DNA from: Azolla caroliniana
Taxonomy: Eukaryota > Polypodiophyta
Direction: 5' to 3'
Length of the DNA stretch: 64,000 nucleotides
Assembly: GCA_043228905.1 (NCBI GenBank)
Contig: JBHGNT010000009.1
Location: 2,604,001-2,668,000, forward strand
Below are positions 54,401 through 64,000 of the stretch, one piece after another. Under the pieces are notes generated by a model. That model saw only the letters and a program-made list of their open reading frames with translations, made no database searches and had not been told where the DNA came from. Within the stretch, counting starts at the first letter, position 1, and every line of letters begins with the position of its first letter. Position numbers and translations under genes: made by a program.

Positions 54401-57400
54401 CAATTCTAGAAGTAGGAAAATGTTGATGATAAATGTTGGATTAGTGACCCAAAATATGTTTTAGGGTTAGGGTCTCTAGTGACCATATTCCAAATAAAAT
54501 CCTCCGAAAACTCTCTCTTGTTCTATAGTTGTTCAAGTTGTAGAATATCCAACTAGCTCTTACAAATCACAATCATGTGAGCCCACTATGAGTAAAACAC
54601 TATTACAACTACAAATTGGGTAGACAACTTGAGGCATAAGAGTCGGGAGGAACACTCTAGTGCTAGAGATTAGGTCATGATATACCACAAGAACACTATA
54701 ATCCATAAAGGACATGATGTACAACTCCATAAAGGCACAAGAGTGAGAAAAGGCATTATCTAGTGCTAGAGACTAGGTTAGAATATGTCATAAGAACATT
54801 ATCATCCAACATCTAAATAAATATTTTCAAGACAAGAAGGTGATGATGCTTTGGTGGGTATGAACGCATTAAGACGAAATTGCAAAATATGAGACTAACC
54901 CTGCAATGTAGAAAAAGGAAGATGCTACTATCTTAGCATAATGTCGTTGAAACTCTCATACTTTGTCAATGCCAATAAATTTGAGGAAGTAGAGGTAATG
55001 GAACTAGAAGTGAACTGATGTAGGAAATCAACGAGATAACAAAGTGCAACCACAACTATTGGTATGAGTTGGTTCAAATTTATGAGTTTATTATCAAAAT
55101 TATCATCTTTTTTTATTATTTTCAATATGAACCATCTTCCATCAAACAAAGAAATTGGTATCATAATCTAGTAATGCTAAGGATATCGAGATGTTGGAAT
55201 GGACAAGTTCATGATACAAAGTCATACCAAGCATGACTTCTCAAAGAACTATTAGCAAGCACACTTACATGTGGTGTTCATCAAGGAAGGGAAGGGGACA
55301 TTCTAATAGTGGGTTTGGCCTTTAATATTAAAACGGACTGAACTAGTAGAAACTACAAAAAAAATCATGTGCACCCACTCCCCAACGTTGTCCTTACATT
55401 CTAATATATTAATGTATGATATTGGCTCTACCCATGATGCATGCATGTATATTAACCTCATGAAATGCCCATGAGAAGTTAGTTCTATGTTATGGCTATT
55501 GATTGATGCCCACAAGAAGTAAGTTTTCATATTGGTTATTGATTGCTACAAAGTTTGGTGTATTTGTGTAGAGAGAGAGATGTCTTGTGTTGAGTTTTTG
55601 GAGAGCATCCTACTTTGGGATGTCCATTGTTTTGTTTGTGTCCGTGTGCAAATCTATGTCTCCTTAGTAGAAGATACACAACAACAACAACCTACAAAGC
55701 TTTGACAACCTCTCCAACATGCCTTGGAGAGAGGTTGTTCTGATCCATGACATGTCCCCCAATTGGAGGAACAACCAAGGTGCTTTGAATACATATGTAA
55801 TCAATTCATATTTCCATTTCACATTATTAAGACCACACGTGGATACATCTTCTTATGGAAACATTGTTTTGTTCTAGTAAGAAAGCCACCTTTCCGTACG
55901 TGTACTTGTGGTTTAAGAATAACATCTTAATGCAAATGAAACGTCATAATTTCCAAATCTAAAGGAGCTCAAAGTTTAGCATCAATAAGACCAATATGCT
56001 TATAAATTATTGTGCCATCATGCCTTTTATTACAATTTACAATATTATAACAAGGTATGCATTCACATTATTACCATGTTAGTGGGACAAACATAAGAAT
56101 GCAATAAGGCAAATTTGCTAGAAAGAACAACTTTTGTAACCATTATCGTTGTGCTTTCTTATGTCATCATCATGTATTGTCATGTCATGAGTTGAACCTA
56201 AAAGGTAAAAATGACATAGTTTGTCTCTAATAATGTTCATAATATCTAAGATGAAACATTGTAAGTGAGAATGTGCTAGAGAGATATTGATCTGAAGTTT
56301 TTGGCAGTAAAATCATAACAATATTAGGTTAGTTGTAAAAGAAACTTAATGAGAAACCTAGACAAAATGAATGGTTTCAAATGTGTTTAGTTTCCTTCTT
56401 CTTTTGATAGAAGATATTGTGAAGTGTGTTTTCAAAAATGTTGTCATGTTTATGTTTAAAATCTAGTGTATACTTTTTACAAACAATTTACTAGAGTTTT
56501 CCATTGGACAATTTATACTGAATGATGATGCTTTTGCATGATAACTAACAATATAGCAAAACAAAATGTACACAACAAGATCCATAATTAATGTTTATTT
56601 TTTTTTCTATTAAAAGATACTACATTAATATTAAAAAACGCCCTAAGGCTATACGTAAAAGATGTACCTTTCGATAATGAGCCCTCAAAATAATTAATGT
56701 GTATTTGCATAATTGGAGTCATAGTTTTGCATGTTTTCTTTACCATTATCAAGTTCTATTGTCATTGAAGTGGCTTGCAAGCAAACATGTATGTTCATCC
56801 TATCTTTCTTTGATTATTTTTTCTTCCACTTTGTAGACATGTAATGCCTCTTTTACATAGATAAGACTATCACCCACTACTTTCAATGAAAGTATATTCT
56901 TTTCTTCTTCCAATATATCTAACTACTTGTTTAGATCACTAAACAACATTATTAGTATATAATCAGGGAAAAAACATTAATAACTATATAAACAACATGC
57001 ATGCACTGAATATGCTTATTGATAAGATTTCTTAAAAGTTTGGATAGAGTTTTTCATTTTGTAAACCTCATATTACACTTATTAGTCCAAGTCCAGATTC
57101 AATGACACATCTCACTTGTGTACCATTTTGCGTACTTATTATTTAAACATCTGTTTTGTAGATAAACATCATTACACTCATTCAATGTTTCTTCTAGTGC
57201 GGATATTCTGTATTGTTTGATGTGACTATAGTTTCATGAGCCTTGCATGACCTACTCATAATTATAATCACAAACATCCACATATATACATATCAAATAC
57301 CTTTTATTCTCGCTATGATAAACTGCTCATATCATTCCTTCTTTTTAAAAACCATTGAAAGCCCATTAGCAACATAATTCAAAATACGACTTTTTGTAAT

Positions 57401-57700
57401 GCAAGGATATAGGTTATTAAAAGGAAGTGTTACTGCTACCATGGGAGGATTTCACTGTTGTTGATTGGAAATTCATGTTCGTGAAATGTCATCCTTTTAA
57501 CTTGTTTGCTTTTTGCAAGTACCTTATTGTTATCAAACTTTATCTAATCGTCGATATTGAAACATGTTCCACATTGAATTTTTTTTATGTTGTGGCACAT
57601 CTGAAATTGTGTAAAATTGAAACTAAATATTCATTAATCTCATTTATCAATTGCATGGTATACTTTTTCGACAATGAATTATTGTTTATAAAGTGTATTG
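51487..57700. other. Long AT-rich intergenic region upstream of SLAH
   Basis: About 6 kb with no supported gene. The SLAH promoter must lie in the first part. Frames at 52406-52594 and 54928-55164 are short and unrecognised. The duplication at 54640-54805 is listed separately. Confidence 0.5.
54640..54805. repeat. Tandem duplication, about 103-bp period
   Basis: CTAGTGCTAGAGATTAGGTCA at 54657 and CTAGTGCTAGAGACTAGGTTA at 54760, each followed by ATAAGAACA/ACAAGAACA...ATCATCCA/ATAATCCA. Moderately diverged. Confidence 0.65.
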
Positions 57701-57709
57701 TTATGAATT

Positions 57710-58240
57710 TTTTTTCTGAGAAAAAACTTCTTCTTATTAGTTAGGTGAAACACATGTATAGATCTAGCTATGCATTGTAAGTATCTATAGATACTCTACT
57801 ATTTACAGGTCGCTTTCATATATATATTTGGCTATCCTTGTGTGGACACCTTAGATAAAAACGCCATCCACATAGTAGCAAACGGTTGCATGACAAAACC
57901 TGTTATTTTTCAACAAACATCAAAACATAGCTCGAAAGCTTCCGAACGCAACTAGACATTGATATCACCGAAAGCAATATGAGTTATTTGCTAACCAGGG
58001 GGTAGAGCCAGTGAGGTGGCTGGTAGCACCATTTCGAATATCTTGAATTGAAGTCCACCAATGGTGTGGTTTCTCAAAGTGCGATAAATTGTACTCGTGC
58101 CAACTCTTGAGACTCGGAATATCCTTGTAGGTTTTCGAATTGCGCAAACATTTTTTGTTGGTTTGCAGAAAAATAAGAAAGTAAATCAACTTTGGTCGTA
58201 ATGACGATTTTTGCCACATGTAAATTTGCGTAGCGTGATA
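57710..58240 (-). mobile_element. L1-like LINE 3' end, diverged
   Basis: The T run at 57710-57717 and ACTTCTTCTTATTAGTTAGG resemble the L1 3' terminus at 38047-38085. The minus-strand frame 57965-58219 would be the end of ORF2, but its sequence is too diverged for a firm match. Confidence 0.4.
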
Positions 58241-58849
58241 TGGATTATCTACTTGTGTTCACATGAAGGAGTGACTCAACAAGTTCCATGGGGACACAAT
58301 TGTGTTCTCTCGATGAGTACCATAATGACCGCTTCTTTCATTTTGAGTCATTGAGGACCATGAATCGCCTGCTTTGCTTATACAAATGAATGTATTAGTA
58401 AACAATCTTTTCACATGTGGAGAGTTGTTCTAAGAACATCTTCGCATTGGTCAAATGGAAGAATCAACTCGCCAATTGTTCAGAAATACATGTTAAAAAT
58501 GCAAGTCACCAATACAATGGTTTTATTGTGCATTGAGAGGGGGGAGACGATTGTGCCTTCGTGATTACAATAAGTTTTGGCAATTTGAACAAAAATTACA
58601 TAAATATACAAAACAATTGCTCCCCTTTTCATAAGGCAAGAAGAGATAAAATTATGCACCCAAAAGTATACACTCATTAAGTTGGGGGGAATGCAAAGTA
58701 TTTGTTGTACATTTCACTACCCAACAATGATATACCAAGGATGCAAACTAGGAGCATGAGAAGAGGGCATAAGAAGAGACTTGAAAAGAGTTTAAAGCCT
58801 TGTGGGCAAATTAGTGTGAAGTGTTGTAAAAGACTATAAAGGTCATTTT

Positions 58850-59006
58850 TGGTTCCTTCCTCATTATTTAGATTTAAGTTAGAGCCTCTCTCTCTCTCAC
58901 ACACACACATTCATTTTGGTAAAGGTCTTGAACATCACTACTCATTTTTAGGTCATTTTTGTTCCTTTGTCGTTCCTTCCTCATTATTTAGATTTAAGTT
59001 AGAGCT

Positions 59007-59100
<94 letters not shown>

Positions 59101-59220
59101 TCTTCTTGGTAAAGTTCTTGGACGTTGCTACTCATTTTCATATGTATTATGTGAAATGTCATGTGTTTGGTCTCATAGGTTATATTTGACCTGCAAAGAT
59201 GATAATAGAATCTATCTCTC
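58850..59220 (+). mobile_element. LINE-B 3' end inserted after a TC/AC microsatellite
   Basis: A segment CCTTCCTCATTATTTAGATT then TAAGTTAGAGC plus (TC)n(AC)n occurs twice (58857-58909 and 58975-59100). The second is followed directly by a LINE-B 3' end (GGTAAAGTTCTTGGACGTTG to the stem-loop at 59170-59200, then GATAATAGAATCTATCTCTC). In this copy one C is T in the stem, giving a G-U pair, so pairing is kept. Confidence 0.75.
59007..59099. repeat. (TC)n(AC)n microsatellite
   Basis: TC repeats followed by about 37 AC units, ending just before the LINE-B 3' end. Confidence 0.95.
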
Positions 59221-59619
59221 TTGTTTTTTTTATCGTAATTAGATTACCCTAGTAGTAATTTGTCACGTTATTAACACACCCCCTCTCTCGCTCTTGGTGA
59301 AAACACACAATTATATTAATAAATGTGTGTGAAAAACACTGTAACTTACAATGGGTGCGACAATGGAGTATGGTCACCCACTAACTAGACTACATGGGTA
59401 GTGGAACATGTTGATTTGCCAATAGGCAAGACAAACACTCCACTAAGGAAAGAATTTCCACTTGCTCCAATAGAGAAAACCGATGTCCTAGGTTTAAAAA
59501 ACCCAATTCCTCACCTCTCTATTAATCCATAAGTATCTCTTAATTTACCAACGCCACTGTGGAATGTAAGGGTTGAACCCATAACCTCTTGGTCTCCATT
59601 GGGGAACCTTACTAACTTA
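59221..59619. other. Spacer between LINE copies
   Basis: No gene seen. It contains CCCCCTCTCTCGCTCTTGGTG and an AT-rich remainder. Confidence 0.4.
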
Positions 59620-62250
59620 GCTCTTTTTTTTTTTCTTTTTTTCTTTTTTTTTGTAAAATTATACAATTATATTAATTGTATGTAAAATCCACTTAGTTAC
59701 AACACTTCTTAGTCTCCTCTACCTATCACATGCCTATGTAGGGAAAAGGACGTTTTGTAATGCTATTAAAAAACCTGAATATGCATTTGAGGAAAATATC
59801 CCCACATGCTCTAACATCCAAAAATTCCGCATGAGAATACCTTTAAGCTTCTTTATATAGGCTTTCACCCCATGTCTATTATCAAACATGAAAGCATTAC
59901 ACATATTCCAATTGTGTTCTAGACCCCAATAACATAAAAATTGGAACAATATCTCCATCTCATCATTGGAACCATTTTGAACATATTGAGAAAAAACCCA
60001 TTGTTGAGGTCTCAAACAACAACGAGTTAAAACTTGCCAAATGTCCGATAAGTACTTCCAAATGGTACACGCTATAGGACATTTAATGAACCTATGTGTA
60101 CTATCCTCCAATGGAATGATGCAAAAGAAACAAGTGTCAGACCCTAGTCCTTGTCTCTTTAAGGCCAAACCTAATGGGAGCCCACCAATCATGATTCTCA
60201 ATATGAATACCTTTGCACGAAATGGTAGATGGGAATGCCAACTACGTTGTAATATTTTCCACCACCTTGCATCTAACTTACATACATTCCACAACTTTGT
60301 TGCTTTAGGAGATAGCCAAGATAATGATGCCATTGCATGATGATACAACATATTTGTAGTGACCTGTAACAAGCGTGTACCATCTTGTAACCGCCAATCC
60401 ACCCAAGGTGCAAAATTTGTTTTCAATGGCAAAGATCCTTGCAACAATGGTATATCTTGTAATTTCTCCCAAATAAATCCATAATTTGGGGGAATACATA
60501 ACCATTGCTTGACATCTTCAAAATCCGACAACTTTTGAGATTCATTATTAACCACATCTTCCAAATGTACAATCCCCAATCGAAATAAACGATTGAATTT
60601 AGATCTCAACTTCTCTTTCCCATGCCAAAACAACACTCGAGAAGAAACAAGCAATTCATTTTGTAATGAATTACAATATTCTCGGTCACTTGATGGTTCC
60701 CATTCAAAAAGAGATAATGCATCTTGCTACGATCTTACCAAATGTTGTCCACATACAGAATGTCGGATTTTTAGAAGAATACTTCCATTTAGTAGTGACC
60801 ACCATGATGCTTGAATCATGCTCAATAAAATATTGCATCATAGATATCCATGGTTGATCTTGTTGACATATATCTCGTAATAATGTAAATCTACGAGCCA
60901 TCAAAAGCCTTTCCAAATCCAATATTGCTGCACCACCTAACCTTTTAGGAGTAGCCAAATGGTCCCATGAAATCCATGTAACTCCCCCATCATTTCTCCC
61001 TTCCGCCACAACATGAACCGAATAGGTTGTAACATGCTTTGTAATGCCTTCTTAGTCCAAGGAAGTAAAGGCAAAAAATATAATAACATGGGTATCAAGA
61101 TACATTGCACCACTTTGAGTCATACATGAAAGGGCCATAATTGAGACTTCCAATACATAAATTTGTCCTTCAATTTACTACCAATCCAATCAATCAATTG
61201 AACATTTGTAACATCAACACCCAATGGATAACCCAAATGTCGATAAATTGAACCTCGTGTAATCACTGACCCTCGTCATCCCAAACATTCCAAATCACTG
61301 TACATACAAGAAATAAGGCGAGACTTCCTCCAATTTATATACAACCCTGAAGCCAAAGCAAATTTATCCCAAACTCGCATACTTCTTTTAAGGTTTTCTT
61401 TTGAGGCTTGTAAAAACATAAAAGAATCATCTGCCAATGCTTGTGCCACCAATTGTCCACCAAAAGGAAGATGCAAACCCACAATATCACCATTGGCCGC
61501 AAGATTTGACAACATTACTAACAAAGGATGTGTAACAATACTAAATAACAATGGGCTTAGTGGACATCCTTGCCGCACTGATCTAGTAAGAAAGAGTTTC
61601 GGAGTAACTCTGCCATTAAGCATCACACACAAGGTCGCATTTTGCCCTAGCAAAAAGATAAGTCGACACATACGAGGACCAAACCCCATATTATACATCA
61701 CACCTGAGAAGAAAGACCAATTAACATGATCATATGCTTTTTCCAAATCTAATTGCACCATAACCATTTCTTGATGTGTATGTCTAGTATAATCTATCGC
61801 CATTTGAACATTCAAAACATTATGCAATATATTTCTACCTGTAATAAAACCATATTGAGATGGATGAATAAGTTGAGGTAAGAACTTCTTAAGTCTGTTG
61901 GAGAATATCTTTGCAAACACTTTGTACAACCCTCCCATCAATGAAATAGGCCTCCATTGATGAAATGACTCCGGAGATGGTACCTTTGGTATCAATTTGA
62001 TTAAGCCCACCTTCCAGCTCTCAGGCATGAAACCAGAATCCCAACATTGCTGAAACATTTGTGTGAATGGAGTCTTAAGCATGTTAGCATACTTCTTAAA
62101 AACTTCATTTGTAACACCATCCCAGTCAAGGCTTTTACCATTTGGAATGTGTCACAATACCTTTTCCACCTCAACTTCCAATTCTTGACAAATATTTGTA
62201 TTCATGACACTCCCAATTACATTATAAAACTCTTGTCGTGCTTTCGAGAC
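59620..62250 (-). mobile_element. L1-like LINE with most of reverse transcriptase
   Basis: The largest L1 copy here. The poly(A) end is the T-rich run at 59622-59652. On the minus strand, 62250-61276 encodes the start of RT: SLDWDGVTNEVFKK, GLIKLIPKVPSPESFHQWRP, YGFITGRNILHNVLNVQ, QLDLEKAYDHVNWSF, VRQGCPLSPLLFSIV and the catalytic-box variant ALADDSFMFLQAS. 59734-60654 encodes the zinc-type region (CFFCIIPLEDSTHRFIKC) and the C-terminus. A TGA in the 62140 region and frameshifts around 61010-61275 disable it. No endonuclease domain is present, so it is 5'-truncated at the boundary with the GC-rich block. Confidence 0.88.
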
Positions 62251-62960
62251 ATGTAGCGGTCGGCCCGAGTGCCGGCGTTTGTCCTATAGGAGAGATCGGT
62301 GGCGGCAGGTGAACGTGACCAGTAGAGGAGGTCGGACTACAGCGAGAGGAAAATGGCAAGCGGTGCTGCCGCAACCTTACACACACTGGTTCTAGACACT
62401 CCAGCAGTCGGCCCGAGAGCCGGCGTGAGACCTAGAGTAAAACACGGTAGTGGCGGCAAGGCGGGCAACCGAAAGCAGAAGGGGAGGTCCCACGAGATCC
62501 TCCCACCAATCCGGCAGTCGACCCGAGTGCCGGCGTGAGCCTTATAGGAAAGGACGGTGGCGCCAAATGAATGTGATCGGACAACGAAGGTAGAGCAACA
62601 AGGAGGTATCGGGCCGAAGAGGCGGGCCACAAACCAAAACCGGACCTTCTGGCAAGGTCGATGGAAGGAAAGGGGAAGAAGAAAAGTAAACCGGTCCTAT
62701 GGGATCCTCACACCAATCCGGAGACACCGGCAGTTCGAGCCGACATGGCAACGTGAGACCGAGTGAGAAGGATGGTGGCGGCAGGAAACGAGAACCGGTG
62801 ATGTGAAGTGCGGATGGGCAAACCTACGGTGATCCTCACACCGACAATTCAAGCCGACATGGCAACGTGAGCCCAAGTGTGAAGGATGGTGGCGGCAGGT
62901 GAACAGGGTCAAGAAAAGGGAACTAACAAGGCTAGAGTTGACGAGGGCCAAACCATTACA
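62251..62960. repeat. GC-rich diverged tandem repeats
   Basis: Five units begin at about 62252, 62403, 62514, 62729 and 62842 with variants of CGGTCGGCCCGAGTGCCGGC or AGTTCGAGCCGACATGGCAA. They then carry GTGAGACC...GATGGTGGCGGCAGG and end GATCCTCACACCAATCCGG. Spacing is uneven (about 110-215 bp). CpG content is far above the window average. Confidence 0.7.
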
Positions 62961-64000
62961 GGCCGATTACAATTTCGGAGGGAAGCCAGTATATGGGCTA
63001 GCTGAGCGGAACAAGAGATGTACGAGTGGCCATCAAGGACCGAAGCAAGCACGAGTACGGGCGGCGTTCGGCACAAGCAGTGCCGAACAAGAAAGGCCGG
63101 AAACACCACACGGCACACGGGAAGAACCAACAGAGCGACATGCGCGGCATGCAAGGGTGCGGAATCCGGCGTACAACCGAAGTGACCAGGGGAGTTCGGG
63201 AGAACCGATCGAGGGAGGAAGGCGCGAACGTCAGATGCGATGGATCGGATGGAGCCAATGGATCAGGGCCGGTAACGAGCCGACGGGACGGACGGGTGCC
63301 GGTAAGGCAGAGGACTAGTTAATCACCGTCGCCGGAATCTCTCACCCTTTTTCCCTCTTGGCACATGCCAGTGGATGTGCGGTTTGGTGGGGGTGGATGT
63401 CGTGGAGATTTCCGGCTATAATGTGAAACCGGGGTAGAATAGGGCAAATCGGTGGTGTGCAACATGTGCACATATATAGTAGGAAACGGTGTATAGAATA
63501 AAGGGGAGTATTTTTCCCACATTTTAACACTCTCCCTTCCTTGGTCTATAAAAGGAGGGAGGGGGTCCCTTGTTGGGGGTTGCCAACTTTGAGTTAGGAG
63601 GGTATATCGTTAGAGTTAGGGTTAGGCAGTTTCTCTTATTCTTGCTTCGTTCTAGGGTTTCATCTTAGTAGTTTTCTTTCTTTCTTCTTCTTCTTCGTTG
63701 TCGTGTGGGTTGAGAGTTCGTGTCTATTTAGGGTTTGCTTCTGCTCGGTCCCTTGTGCAAGACCCCGCTCGGCGCGACGAGCCTGAGAGCTCCCCGATCG
63801 GCGGCTTGGCAGCAGACTGCTGTTGTAACCTAACCTACCTTGGTTCGGCTCGAAGCTGGGGCTGTATCTTTTCCCTTGTGATATATATACTCATATCAAT
63901 TTGTGCATATTGATGTATTTGGCGGTGTCGGGAGCATAGCCCCTTTGTTTCCTGTCCATAAGAGTCAGTGTCGCGCACATGCTCTTTCTCTCTTTTCTCT
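62961..64000 (+). mobile_element. LTR-like region with TATA box
   Basis: GC-rich sequence continues to about 63340, followed by a promoter-like part: TATAAAAGG at 63546-63554, GTTAGGGTTAGG at about 63615, pyrimidine-rich TTTCTTTCTTTCTTCTTCTT near 63670, then downstream leader-like sequence to the window edge. The order fits the U3-R-U5 of an LTR retrotransposon running off the right edge, but a genuine plant promoter is not excluded. No coding sequence supports either. Confidence 0.4.

Noticed and set aside
57427-57744. 105-codon open frame on the plus strand
   Set aside because: Phe/Leu/Ile-rich translation of AT-rich DNA; no family features, and it overlaps the L1 tail.
63606-63630. GTTAGAGTTAGGGTTAGG, telomere-like repeat
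   Set aside because: Only two perfect units, in a TATA-led LTR-like leader; far too short for an interstitial telomere tract.

Overview
The window is nuclear DNA from a land plant. The evidence is four intron-rich genes with plant-type products, many LINE and LTR retrotransposon remnants, an inserted piece of mitochondrial DNA, and low overall GC. The sequence alone does not settle the species or the major clade. I found no CRISPR array, tRNA, rRNA or bacterial-style operon.

Genes, left to right: (1) 1537-5484 (+), a six-exon gene for the bifunctional thiamin-salvage protein TH2, with a TenA domain followed by a HAD-type thiamin-monophosphate phosphatase. (2) 6654-16194 (-), a five-exon gene for a FEN/PolI-like 5'-3' exonuclease with an organelle-type N-terminus. 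Its intron 4 holds a mitochondrial insertion with a broken atp6, and its 6-kb intron 1 holds LINE debris and a long imperfect palindrome. (3) 18348-36361 (-), an 18-kb gene of about 23 exons for an XRN-family 5'-3' exoribonuclease; two of its introns are packed with LINE copies. (4) 48979-51486 (-), an S-type anion channel of the SLAH2/SLAH3 type. All coding exons of the first three genes were joined by phase-consistent splice sites, apart from the XRN C-terminal tail and a one-base uncertainty in XRN exon 7.

Repeats dominate the rest. An L1-like LINE group with poly(A) ends appears mainly at 10.4, 32, 38-40.5, 41.6-44.5, 45-46.8, 57.7 and 59.6-62.2 kb; two copies have 17-bp target-site duplications. 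A second, non-L1 LINE group, called LINE-A and LINE-B here, lies at 11.3-13.3, 20.8-25.3, 28.2, 29.5-32, 35.4-35.8 and 59.1 kb. Its copies end not in poly(A) but in a conserved stem-loop followed by a (TC)n microsatellite, and new copies often begin right at the TC tail of the previous one, giving head-to-tail arrays. The stem differs between the two families with base pairing preserved. LINE-A copies keep a C-terminal QRTITTFF peptide that fits a PCNA-interacting (PIP) box. This LINE system is the most interesting feature of the window.

Other structures: a 323-bp Mutator-type MITE with 136-bp arms and a 9-bp target duplication just upstream of the XRN gene; an imperfect palindrome of about 1.3 kb; minisatellites, including one about 70 bp upstream of the TH2 start; a dense cluster of CATGCA/ATGCAT motifs upstream of a TATA box near 40.7 kb; and a GC-rich LTR-like right end with diverged tandem repeats.
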